Below are positions 7,509-15,302 of a stretch of 42,473 nt of DNA, one piece after another (position 1 is the stretch's first letter; every line of letters starts with the position of its first letter). The DNA comes from Streptomyces sp. SM1 (GTDB lineage: Bacteria; Actinomycetota; Actinomycetes; Streptomycetales; Streptomycetaceae). Made by a program: the position numbers and the translations under genes. The DNA is taken from contig NZ_NEUB01000967.1 in the NCBI RefSeq assembly GCF_002910825.1, positions 1-42,473 on the forward strand, read 5' to 3'. The notes below the pieces were generated by a model. It saw nothing but the letters and a program-made list of their open reading frames with translations. It had not been told where the DNA came from and made no database searches.

Positions 7509-7943
7509 ATGGAGCTGACCTTGGTGGATGTCATGCCGGGTGAACGTGCCCTCGTGGCCGATGTGGCGCCGCTGATCTGCGCCCTGCGCCCCCGGCTCAC
7601 CCCCGAGCGGTTCGTCGGGCTCGCAGCCGAGGCGTACTCCCACGGTCTTGTCTACACCGGTGTGTACCGGGAGGACGGCCGGTGCGTCGGCGTCGCGGGG
7701 CACCGGATCACCTCCACCAGCCGCGGCCGGGTACTCTTCATCGACGACCTCGTCATCGATCCGGAGCTCAGGTCCTGTGGCATCGGCGCGCGGCTCATGG
7801 ACGCACTGGTCGAACGCGCCCGCAGGGCGGGGTGCGCACGCGTGGAACTCGATTCCGGAGTGGCCAACCACGGCGCGCACCGCTTCTACCACGCGCGCTC
7901 GATGGCGATCAGCGCGTTCCACTTCGCTCTGGAGATCGGATGA
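7509..7943 (+). CDS. GNAT family N-acetyltransferase
   Basis: Transfers an acetyl group from acetyl-CoA to a small amine or protein in the cytosol. 144 residues. The acetyl-CoA pyrophosphate loop is visible as RSCGIGARLMDAL (about 88-100), preceded by the beta strand FIDDLVIDPELR (motif A), and the C-terminal part has ELDSGVANHGAHRFYHARS (motif B). No Shine-Dalgarno site precedes ATG 7509. A possible -10 (TACAGT, 7497-7502) is seven bases upstream, so the transcript may be leaderless. It lies 85 bp before the first ligase gene in the same direction, but nothing ties it to that cluster. Confidence 0.85.
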   Translation: MELTLVDVMPGERALVADVAPLICALRPRLTPERFVGLAAEAYSHGLVYTGVYREDGRCVGVAGHRITSTSRGRVLFIDDLVIDPELRSCGIGARLMDALVERARRAGCARVELDSGVANHGAHRFYHARSMAISAFHFALEIG

Positions 7944-8028
7944 GGCCAGCTCCCTGCGCGGACGATGAGTTGACACAGTGCGCAGGCCCGCGTTGGCAGC
8001 AGGCTGCCTGCGTCCCAGGATGTTGGGC

Positions 8029-9600
8029 ATGTTTCTGCAGCGTGTCGCCAACAAGGGGATCCAGCTGGGGACGGTCTTCGACCGAGCGGCGGCCCGCCAT
8101 CCGGCGAGTCCCGTCTATCTGGACCACGATCTCGACATCGCGCCCGTGCTCGGGCGCCGCCTGACGCTCACGGAGTTGGCCGATCTGATCGACGACTTCG
8201 CCTCCCGGTTGTGGGCCGCGCGGGTGCGCCCGGGAGAACGGGTCGTCATCCACAAGTCGGACGGGTTCGACATCTCATTGCTCGCCTACTGCGTCGCGCG
8301 CGTCGGTGGTGTGCCGGTGCTGCTCTCCCCGAAGCTGGACGGCGCCACGGTCGCCGAACTGCTGCGGCGGATCGGTCGGCCCACCCTGGTCACGGACGAG
8401 GCCAAGCTGACGCGGGACCTGCCGGCCGAGGTCTTCGAGCTGTCGGAACGGGTGCTGGTGGCCGCCGGCAGCTTCCCGGGGGCGGTGTCGCTCGCCTCGC
8501 TGGCCGGGTGCGAGCGCGTGCCTGCGGTGACCATGCCGCAGGACCTGCCGGCGCTGATCACGCACACCTCGGGCACGACCGGCCTGCCGAAGCTGGCCGT
8601 CCAGACGGGGCACACGATTCTGGCTCGCTGCCGTCCGCAGTCGGTGCTGCTGGCCCCGGTGGGGCGACGGGAGCCGATCGCCGTCCACGTCTCATTCGCG
8701 CACTCGCGCATGATCAGCGGGGCGGCGCTGTTCGCGCTGCGCGGCCATCCGCTGATCCTGCTGCGCGACGACGCCCTGGAGGACGCGGCCGAGATGTTCG
8801 CACGGGTACCGCCGGGTGTCATCGAAGCGCATCCCAACACGCTGCTGCACTGGGAGGTACTCGCGGACCACCCGGCGAAGCCGCTGGCGAGGGTGTGCTG
8901 TTTCAGCAACACCTTCGACGCCATCCATCCCCGCACCGTGGCCACCCTGCTGGCCGCCTCGGAGCGGGCCGTGCCGTTCTTCGCCCAGACCTACGGTCAG
9001 AGCGAGACCGGCGCCATCGCAGCCCGTACGTACACCCGGCGCCACCGCTTCGGCGCAGACGGCAGGTGCGTGGGGCGGACCTTCCCGGGGATGACCGACG
9101 TCCGGGTGGTGAGCCGCAACGGGCGTCCGCCCGCCAAGGACTCGCCCGGCTTCATCGAGGTGCGCAGCGGCGGACGGATCGTCACCTACCTGGGCGAGCA
9201 GGAACGTTTCGACCAGCAGATCTCGCCGGACGGCTGGTGGCGGATGGGAGATCTCGGCTACCGCACCAGGTGGGGATGCCTGCACCTACTGGACCGCGAG
9301 GTGGACGAGATCCCGGGTATCAGCAGCACGCTGGAGATCGAGGACAAGCTCTTCACCCGGCTGCCGGAACTACTGGAAGTCATCATCGTCCCGGACGAGA
9401 GCGGCACGCCCGTGCCGGTGGTGTGCACGCGCGACGACCAGCCGCTCGACCGGGCGCGCTGGAGCCGGGCGGTGGCCGACCTGCCCGCGCTCGCCGCGCC
9501 GGCGCAGCGGCGGTTGGACGAGCTGCCGCAGACCGCCACCACCAAGATCAAACGCCTGGAGCTGGCACGGCTGCTGACGCAGCCTCAGGACGGTCGCTGA
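8029..9600 (+). CDS. Adenylate-forming (ANL) ligase, paralogue 1
   Basis: Expected to activate a carboxylate as acyl-AMP and pass it to CoA, an amine or another acceptor. 523 residues from ATG 8029, chosen because AGGA lies eight bases upstream and the N-terminus (FLQRVANKGIQLG) then matches the paralogue at 13321. ANL motifs: HTSGTTGLPKLAV (P-loop), YGQSETG, WWRMGDLGYR, LDREVDEI, and the C-terminal catalytic lysine in TATTKIKRLEL. The PKG of the usual P-loop is PKL here. In the context of 3-hydroxyanthranilate genes the likely substrate is that aminobenzoate or its partner acid. Related ANL enzymes include ligases of benzoxazole pathways and the diazotase CreM; which role applies is not decidable here. 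Confidence 0.82.
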   Translation: MFLQRVANKGIQLGTVFDRAAARHPASPVYLDHDLDIAPVLGRRLTLTELADLIDDFASRLWAARVRPGERVVIHKSDGFDISLLAYCVARVGGVPVLLSPKLDGATVAELLRRIGRPTLVTDEAKLTRDLPAEVFELSERVLVAAGSFPGAVSLASLAGCERVPAVTMPQDLPALITHTSGTTGLPKLAVQTGHTILARCRPQSVLLAPVGRREPIAVHVSFAHSRMISGAALFALRGHPLILLRDDALEDAAEMFARVPPGVIEAHPNTLLHWEVLADHPAKPLARVCCFSNTFDAIHPRTVATLLAASERAVPFFAQTYGQSETGAIAARTYTRRHRFGADGRCVGRTFPGMTDVRVVSRNGRPPAKDSPGFIEVRSGGRIVTYLGEQERFDQQISPDGWWRMGDLGYRTRWGCLHLLDREVDEIPGISSTLEIEDKLFTRLPELLEVIIVPDESGTPVPVVCTRDDQPLDRARWSRAVADLPALAAPAQRRLDELPQTATTKIKRLELARLLTQPQDGR

Positions 9601-9627
9601 CAGCCGGGCCGGCGTTCCGAAGGAGGA

Positions 9628-9659
9628 CCGGGCGGGGCCCGGGGCAGGATCCCGCCCGG
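9628..9659. terminator. Bidirectional hairpin between convergent genes
   Basis: A perfect 9-bp GC stem (9628-9636 with 9651-9659) with a 14-base loop sits in the 78-bp gap between the ligase stop (9600) and the stop of the minus-strand acetolactate-synthase-like gene (9679). Confidence 0.75.
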
Positions 9660-9678
9660 CCTCAAAGACCGTGCCCCG

Positions 9679-10779
9679 TCATGGGAGGACGACGTCCAGC
9701 AGCACCGGCCGGTCCTGGACGGTGCCGGAGCGCCGGATCGCGGCGTCCAGTTCACTCGGGGTGGTGCAGCGCATGCCGACGCAGCCCATCGACTCGGCCA
9801 GGCCCACCAAGTCCGCCTGCGGACGGTCGGCGTCACGGCGCAGCACGGCGACCCTGAAGGGGATGCCGTTCAGGGCCCCGGTGGCCAGCTCCCGGCCCGT
9901 AGCCAGGAAGCAGTCCTCGCCGGTGACCGCCCAGACCGTCAGGTCCGGGCGGCCGAAGGCGGCACCCAGGGCGGCTGGTACGGCGTACCCGGTCGGCCCC
10001 GCCGTTGCGCTGGGGCACTCCTCGGCCCACAGGGCGTGGCCGCCGGGCCCGACCACGTACGCCGTGGGCCGCTCCGAACCACGGGCCAGGGCGGCCGTCA
10101 CCGACTCGGGAGTCAACGGGGCATCCGTGTGATTGCCTGCCGGGATCGCGGGCACGGCGGGGACGAGGCCAGGACGCTGCGCCGGCGGGGTGTACTGGAT
10201 CGCGGGTGCGGACACCTGCTGCTGCAGCGCGTCCTTGGTGATGTCCACCAGCACCGGCCCGGCCTCCTCGTCAGCGGCCAGTCGAAAGGCTTCCAGTACT
10301 CGGTCAGCGATCTCATGTGCGTCGGTGACCAGGAAGTTGTGCCGGGTGATCGACCGTGTGATGCCGCAAATGTCGACTTCCTGGAAGGAGTCCCTGCCGA
10401 GGAGGGAGCGCGGGACCTGACCTGTGATCGCCACCAGCGGCACGCTCCTGGCGTGGGCGTCGGCGATCGCCGTGACAAGGTTGGTCGCTCCAGGGCCGGA
10501 GGTGGCCATGCACACCCCGACCCGGCCGGTGGCCAGGGTGTATCCGACGGCCGCGTGGCCGGCACCCTGCTTGTGGCGGACCAGTACGTGCTGGATGGCC
10601 GAGGCGTCGAGCAGCGCGTCGTACGCGGGCAGGATCGCGCCGCCCGGCATGCCGAAGACGATGTCGGTGCCCGCCGCCTCGAGCGCGCGCATCAGGCAGT
10701 CCGCGCCGGTGACGGGTGGGCCGACGGGTTCCGGGACGGTGCCAGGAGCCGCACTCGTGGGCGTGTCCAGAACGGTCAT
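9679..10779 (-). CDS. Shortened acetolactate-synthase-like protein lacking ThDP catalytic residues
   Basis: Clearly derived from the ThDP-dependent acetolactate/benzoylformate family: FGMPGGAILPAYDAL, RVGVCMATSGPGATN and GQVPRSLLGRDSFQEVD are textbook ALS sequence. But it has 366 residues against about 560-600, and the middle FAD-domain region is missing. The cofactor-activating Glu of the HEQGA motif is Lys70 (HKQGA), and the C-terminal Mg-ThDP motif (GDG, about 26 residues, NN) reads GED and RRD. Normal ThDP catalysis is therefore unlikely. It may be a structural or regulatory relic, or a new activity. ATG 10779 follows GAGGAGGG and overlaps the exporter stop by four bases, so the two are co-translated. 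Confidence 0.82.
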   Translation of the reverse strand: MTVLDTPTSAAPGTVPEPVGPPVTGADCLMRALEAAGTDIVFGMPGGAILPAYDALLDASAIQHVLVRHKQGAGHAAVGYTLATGRVGVCMATSGPGATNLVTAIADAHARSVPLVAITGQVPRSLLGRDSFQEVDICGITRSITRHNFLVTDAHEIADRVLEAFRLAADEEAGPVLVDITKDALQQQVSAPAIQYTPPAQRPGLVPAVPAIPAGNHTDAPLTPESVTAALARGSERPTAYVVGPGGHALWAEECPSATAGPTGYAVPAALGAAFGRPDLTVWAVTGEDCFLATGRELATGALNGIPFRVAVLRRDADRPQADLVGLAESMGCVGMRCTTPSELDAAIRRSGTVQDRPVLLDVVLP

Positions 10780-12020
10780 CGTCCCTCCTCCTCTGTGGTC
10801 CGGACGTCGGCCGCGCGGGCGGTGACCACCAGCCAGACCAGGGCGACCACGGCGAGCACGGCTCCCAGCGCATAGGTGAGTCCCAGTCCCGACGAGAGGC
10901 TCAGTCCGCCGATGACCGTACCCAGGCCGATGCCGAGGTAGATGCCGGAGGAGTTCAGCGACACCACCAGCGGGGCCTCCTGAGGGGCGGCGGCGATCAG
11001 CCGGTGCTGCTGCGGGGGTGTCTGGCACCAGCTGCTGGCTCCCCAGGTGAAGGCGAGCACGCCGACCAGGGCCGTGAGGTCCCTGGTGGAGGTGGCTGCC
11101 ATCCAGGCCAGCACGGCGAAGGTGAGCGCCATGACGGCGTAACCGACCGTCAGCACCCGCACTGCGCCGACCCTGTCGGTGGCCTGGCCGGCGAGGAGAT
11201 TGCCGACCACGGCGCCGAGTCCGTACAGGAACAGCATCAGGACCATGGCGGAACCGGGCACGCCCACCGCCCCGAGGGCCGGGACACTGTACGCGTAGGC
11301 GGTGTAGCACGCGGCCATGCCGAGGGTCGTCAGCGGCAGCACGGCCAGCACGCCGGGCCTGCGCAGCATGGCCAGCCGGGTGCGCAGCGGCACCCGGCCG
11401 GCTCCGGGAAGCCGGGGCATGACCAGGAAGACGCCGACCGCGCACAGCATGCAGAGCGCCGCCACTCCCCCGAACGCGATGCGCCAACTCGTCCAGCGCG
11501 CCGCGACGTTGCCGAGCGGCACACCGAGGGCGGTGGCGATGGTCAGTCCGCCGATCACCACGGCCAGGGCCCGCGCGCGCAGTTCCGTACGGACCAGTGC
11601 GGCGCTGACCGCCCCCGCGTTGGGCGTGTAGGCGGCGGCTCCGGCGGCGGCGATGATTCGGCTGACCATCAGAACGGGGTAGTTCGGCGCGAGCGCGGAA
11701 AGCAGGTTCGCCAGGCCCAGGACGGTCAGCGCGCCGACGAGCAGTGCCCGCCGGGGCAGCCGCGCGGTCAGCGTGGCGAGCACGGGTGACAGGACGGCGT
11801 AGGCCGCGGCGAACAGCGTGACGGACTGCCCGGCGGCGGAGGTGGACACGTGCAGCGAGTGGGCCATGGCGGGGAGGAAGCCCGCGGTGATGAAGGCGTC
11901 CGTGCCCACTGCGAAGGTGCCCAGGGCGAGCACGAAGGTGGGCGCGAGCCCGCCGTCCCCGGCAGGAGTCTGCTGTGGTGTGGGCTTGGCCCTCGAATCC
12001 CTATTCAGGACATTGGACAT
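10776..12020 (-). CDS. MFS exporter, DHA1 (AraJ/drug-proton antiporter) type
   Basis: 414 residues with about twelve hydrophobic spans and typical DHA1 features: FAVGTDAFITAGFLP in the first helix, the loop LTARLPRRALLVGAL after helix 2, and RIIAAAGAAAYTPNAGA, which resembles the antiporter motif in helix 5. It probably pumps the cluster product or a toxic intermediate across the cytoplasmic membrane in exchange for protons. ATG 12020 has GGAG seven bases upstream. It lies between the Rrf2 regulator (75 bp upstream) and the ALS-like gene, coupled to the latter by ATGA. The region around its start contains TGGATGTCCA, similar to half of the putative Rrf2 site at 12590. Confidence 0.87.
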   Translation of the reverse strand: MSNVLNRDSRAKPTPQQTPAGDGGLAPTFVLALGTFAVGTDAFITAGFLPAMAHSLHVSTSAAGQSVTLFAAAYAVLSPVLATLTARLPRRALLVGALTVLGLANLLSALAPNYPVLMVSRIIAAAGAAAYTPNAGAVSAALVRTELRARALAVVIGGLTIATALGVPLGNVAARWTSWRIAFGGVAALCMLCAVGVFLVMPRLPGAGRVPLRTRLAMLRRPGVLAVLPLTTLGMAACYTAYAYSVPALGAVGVPGSAMVLMLFLYGLGAVVGNLLAGQATDRVGAVRVLTVGYAVMALTFAVLAWMAATSTRDLTALVGVLAFTWGASSWCQTPPQQHRLIAAAPQEAPLVVSLNSSGIYLGIGLGTVIGGLSLSSGLGLTYALGAVLAVVALVWLVVTARAADVRTTEEEGR

Positions 12021-12095
12021 CCAGAATCTCCATCTGTTGCGGCCCTTCCAGGAAGCGGTGGGATCCGCGGACGCCGACGGCCGCCGGCCCCTGCG

Positions 12096-12587
12096 TCATA
12101 CTCCGGGGCGGGCGCTGATGCGGTCGTAGGTGTGGCGGATCCGGCGCGCGGAGCTGGTCGGCGCCAAGGCCATCAGATCGGCAATGGTCTGCCCGGCGAG
12201 CTCGCGCCGCCAGGCCAGTTCCGCTCGGCGCATCGCGGTGGCGATGCCGCACGGTTGCGCGAACTCACGCGCGGAGGTCTCCGCGCCCGCTGCCCCTTGC
12301 TGCCGGATCTCCGTGCAGCAGAAGAGCGTTTCGCGTCCCTCCAGGGCGGCGACGACATCCATGAGTGTGATGTCTTCCGGGGCTCGCGCGAGCTGCACGC
12401 CACCCCGCGGGCCGGGGATCGAGGTGAGGACCCCCGCTCTGACCAAGCGCTGGAGGCACTTGTTGAGATACGTGGGCGAGATATCGAAGAGGGCGGCGAG
12501 CTTCGCCGAGGGCACCGGCCCGTTGTCGAGCCAGGCCAGCGTCAGGCAGCAGTGCAGCCCCCACTCCACGCCTTCACCCATGCGCAT
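12096..12587 (-). CDS. Rrf2-family transcriptional regulator
   Basis: 163-residue winged-helix protein. The N-terminal half carries the Rrf2 pattern: LAWLDNGPVPSAKLAALFDI, then SPTYLNKCLQRLVRAGVLTS (recognition helix) and the wing GPRGGVQLAR. The sensory segment LFCCTEIRQQG followed about 20 residues later by CGIA gives Cys residues that in some relatives hold a cluster or sense electrophiles; here this is only possible, since many actinobacterial homologues with this pattern are uncharacterised. A perfect inverted repeat begins two bases before its ATG, so it probably represses itself and perhaps the exporter gene. Confidence 0.88.
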   Translation of the reverse strand: MRMGEGVEWGLHCCLTLAWLDNGPVPSAKLAALFDISPTYLNKCLQRLVRAGVLTSIPGPRGGVQLARAPEDITLMDVVAALEGRETLFCCTEIRQQGAAGAETSAREFAQPCGIATAMRRAELAWRRELAGQTIADLMALAPTSSARRIRHTYDRISARPGV

Positions 12588-12589
12588 AC

Positions 12590-12608
12590 CTGGATACTAA
12601 CTATCCAG
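12590..12608. promoter_or_regulatory. Putative Rrf2 operator
   Basis: CTGGATA, five bases, TATCCAG: a perfect 7-bp inverted repeat directly upstream of the Rrf2 ATG (12587), in the divergent gap with the SRPBCC gene. Rrf2-family sites are often of the form ATA-N5-TAT. A related half-site occurs at the start of the exporter (about 12014-12024). Confidence 0.65.
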
Positions 12609-12758
12609 AATTCTCCGCGCCACTCCATCCGGACGGGATGCGTCTGGTGACGCGCCGTCAGATAGTCGGCGTTCAGGGCACCGTGACAAGTCCGCGACTT
12701 GACAGACCCGGCCGCACGCCTTTGACCCCCCTCCCGGCCCATGGCGAGGATTCCTGCC

Positions 12759-13304
12759 ATGGCTGAGACGACGACTTCCGAAACCGCCGACCTCTTCCAA
12801 GTCAGTGCCGAGACGTCGGTGCATGCCGCACCCACCGAGGTGTACACGCTGATCAGCGACATGCCGCGGAGCGCCGAGTGGAGTCCGGAATGCCAGGGCG
12901 GCATCTGGGTGGAAGGCGAACCGGCCACGGCCGGTGCCGTCTTCCGGGGCGAGAACGTCCGCAGCGCGGACGTCGTTGCCTGGGCACCGGTCGTACGCGG
13001 CAGGTGGACCACGTACGCCGAGGTGGTGGCCGCCGAACCGGGCCGCACCTTCCGGTGGGCCATGCGCGACAGTGCGGGCCGCCGTCAGGAGAGTGTCTGG
13101 GGCTTCGACATCGCTCCGGCGCCGGAGGGCAGTCTGCTCGTGCACCACTTCCGGATGGGCCGGGCCACCGAGGGCATACGAGGGATCACCGCCGGGATGG
13201 ACGGCCAGGCCAGGCAGCGCTTCTTCACGGAGTGGTCCGACAAACTCCAGCACGACCTGACGAGCACCCTCCAGCGGATCAAGGCCGTCATCGAGCAGCA
13301 CTGA
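12759..13304 (+). CDS. SRPBCC (START-like) family protein
   Basis: 181 residues from ATG 12759, which has GAGGA eight bases upstream; an in-frame ATG at 12741 has no ribosome site. The pattern is that of the helix-grip SRPBCC fold: VSAETSVHAAPTEVYTLISD at the N-terminus, RSAEWSPECQGGIWVEG, a series of strands and a long C-terminal helix. These proteins bind hydrophobic ligands and include aromatase/cyclases, but this one looks more like the single-domain CoxG/polyketide-cyclase-2 type with no obvious catalytic residues. It starts the plus-strand operon with the second ligase 17 bp downstream, so it probably binds a pathway intermediate. Confidence 0.78.
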   Translation: MAETTTSETADLFQVSAETSVHAAPTEVYTLISDMPRSAEWSPECQGGIWVEGEPATAGAVFRGENVRSADVVAWAPVVRGRWTTYAEVVAAEPGRTFRWAMRDSAGRRQESVWGFDIAPAPEGSLLVHHFRMGRATEGIRGITAGMDGQARQRFFTEWSDKLQHDLTSTLQRIKAVIEQH

Positions 13305-13320
13305 ACCGAAGGGCAGTCAG

Positions 13321-14910
13321 GTGCTTCTGCAACGCGTGGGGAACAGAGGTATCCAACTGGGCAGGCTCTTCGAGCGAGCTGCCGCCCGGCATGCGTCGAA
13401 CGTCCTCATCCTGGACCATGACCTCGACATCGCCCCGGAGCTGGGCCGCCGTGCCACCATCGCCGAGGTCGCCGACCTGATCGACGACCTCGCCTCGCGG
13501 CTGTGGGCGGCGGATGTCCGGCCGGGTGACCGCGTGGTGGTCTACAAGTCCGACGGCTTCGACATCACGCTGCTCGCCTGCGCGGTCGCCCGCGTCGGCG
13601 CCGTGCCGGTGCTGCTCTCACCCATGTTGGACGGCGCGACGGCCGCGGAGCTCGTCCGCCGGACCGGCCGGCCCCACCTGATCACGGACCAGGCGAAGCT
13701 CGAGCGCGAACTGCCGGGCGACGCGACCGACGCGGCCGAGCAGGTGCTGCTCACCTCCGGCAGCCATCCGGCAGGCATCGGGCTGGGCTCGCTGGCGGGT
13801 GCCGCCCGCGCCGACCCCGTCACCATGCCCGCCGACCATCCGACGCTGATCACCCACACCTCCGGCACCACCGGCATCCCCAAACTGGCCGTGCACACCG
13901 GCTTCAGCCTGCAGTCGCGCTACCGACCCCAGGCATCCGTCCTCGCCCCGCTGATCAGCGGGCGGGAGACCATCGCCATGCACGTCTCGTTCGTGCACTC
14001 CCGGCTGATCACCGCGCTGGCCATCTCGCTCCTGCGGGGTTTCCCGATAGTGATGCTGCGCGACGCGGACGCCGCACACGTCGCCGAGATCTTCGCCCGG
14101 CTCAAGCCCGGCATCCTGGAGGCGCATCCCAACTCCTTCGTGGAGTGGGAGGAGCTGACGGACGACCCGCGCGGCCCGCTGTCCAACGTCAAGCTGTTCA
14201 GCAGCACCTTCGACGCCATCCATCCGCGCACCGTGCATCGCCTGCTGCACGCGACCAGCCGCCGGTCGCCGGTCTTCGGCCAGCTCTACGGGCAGAGCGA
14301 AGTGGGCCCCGCGGTGGCCCGCGGCTTCACCCGGCGGCGCTCCTTGGAGGACGACGGCCGCTGCGTCGGCTTCCCCTTCCCCGGCTTCACCGATGTGCGA
14401 GTGGTGAGCCGGGGCGGCCGCCCCCCGTCAGCCGACCACCCGGGCTACATCGAGGTGCGCAGTAACGGACGGGTGGTCACCTACCTGGGCGAGCAGGAAC
14501 GTTACGACCGGCAGCTCTCGCCCGGCGGCTGGTGGCGGATGGGCGATGTCGGGTACCGCAGCAGGTGGGGCTGCATCCATTTGCTCGACAGGGAGGTCGA
14601 CCTGATCGAGGGATTCGGCAGCACCCTGGCCGCCGAGGACGCGCTGCTCAGCCAGCTGCCGCAGCTGGTCGAGGTGATCATCGTCCCGGACCAGGACGGC
14701 CGCCCGGTGCCCGTCGTGTGCACCCGCGGCGACACGCCGCTCGACCCGGCCGCCTGGCGCGCCGCCGCCGCCGAACTGCCACCCATGCGCGATCCGGTGC
14801 AGTGGCAGCACGGCGAACTGCCGCAGACGGCCACGACCAAGATCAAGCGACTGGAACTCGCCCGGCTGCTTGCGGCCGGCTCAGCCACCGAAGGGAAACG
14901 GAGCCGCTAG
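13321..14910 (+). CDS. Adenylate-forming (ANL) ligase, paralogue 2
   Basis: 529 residues, co-linear with the ligase at 8029 along its whole length and clearly a duplicate that has diverged (shared RLW, YKSDGFDI, VPVLLSP, CVG and TATTKIKRLEL blocks). Motifs: HTSGTTGIPKLAVHTG, YGQSEVG, WWRMGDVGYR, LDREVDLI and the C-terminal catalytic Lys. The main visible changes are SEVG for SETG and the active-site approach around FVHSRLITALAIS versus FAHSRMISGAALF, so the two may accept different acids. GTG 13321 follows GAAGGG at about eight bases. It is followed by the small ORF and phzC-type gene, tying it to aminobenzoate supply. Confidence 0.83.
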   Translation: MLLQRVGNRGIQLGRLFERAAARHASNVLILDHDLDIAPELGRRATIAEVADLIDDLASRLWAADVRPGDRVVVYKSDGFDITLLACAVARVGAVPVLLSPMLDGATAAELVRRTGRPHLITDQAKLERELPGDATDAAEQVLLTSGSHPAGIGLGSLAGAARADPVTMPADHPTLITHTSGTTGIPKLAVHTGFSLQSRYRPQASVLAPLISGRETIAMHVSFVHSRLITALAISLLRGFPIVMLRDADAAHVAEIFARLKPGILEAHPNSFVEWEELTDDPRGPLSNVKLFSSTFDAIHPRTVHRLLHATSRRSPVFGQLYGQSEVGPAVARGFTRRRSLEDDGRCVGFPFPGFTDVRVVSRGGRPPSADHPGYIEVRSNGRVVTYLGEQERYDRQLSPGGWWRMGDVGYRSRWGCIHLLDREVDLIEGFGSTLAAEDALLSQLPQLVEVIIVPDQDGRPVPVVCTRGDTPLDPAAWRAAAAELPPMRDPVQWQHGELPQTATTKIKRLELARLLAAGSATEGKRSR

Positions 14911-14954
14911 GACGTGTTGAGGCAGGCAACGTTCACCCGTCAAGGAGCGGCGTC

Positions 14955-15194
14955 ATGACAGTCTCCTGCTCGAAGAGCTGCGGGGAGCGTGCCGGGCGTC
15001 GCGACGGGGCGAACGTGCCTGTCACGGCGCTGGATGCCCGAGCCGCCGCGGCAGCGGCTTCTGCCCGCGACGTGAACTGCCCGTACTACCGGCGGCTGCG
15101 ACTTCCGCACGGACACGAACTACCCATACCTGCCGGACGAGTCTCCATCTCAGACGCACGGCGCGGCCGACTTGATGAAGTCCTCGGCACTTGA
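14955..15194 (+). CDS. Small Cys-containing ORF of unknown function
   Basis: 79 codons with AGGAG seven bases before ATG 14955, in the gap between ligase 2 and the DAHP synthase and in the same direction. The N-terminus has two Cys four apart (C5, C9), then an Ala-rich stretch and DVNCPYYRRLRLPHGHELP. I recognise no family. The ribosome site and codon use are acceptable, but there is no second line of support; it could be a tiny accessory protein or the remains of a larger gene. Confidence 0.45.
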   Translation: MTVSCSKSCGERAGRRDGANVPVTALDARAAAAAASARDVNCPYYRRLRLPHGHELPIPAGRVSISDARRGRLDEVLGT

Positions 15195-15302
15195 CGGAGT
15201 GCGCGGACCGACGTTGTCGCAAGCGGCAGCCGAGGCCGAGCCTTTCCAGTGCCCCCGCGAGAAGCCGGGGCCCCTCACCAACCCACCCTTGGGGGACCGT
15301 TG

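Noticed and set aside
7455..7600. Minus-strand frame starting near 7600 and running into 6587
   Set aside because: Antisense to the GNAT start and zinc-ribbon ORF, with no ribosome site; only its last third (from 6919) looks like a protein.
12699..12727. TTGACA at 12699 as -35 of the SRPBCC gene
   Set aside because: No -10-like hexamer at 16-19 bases downstream.
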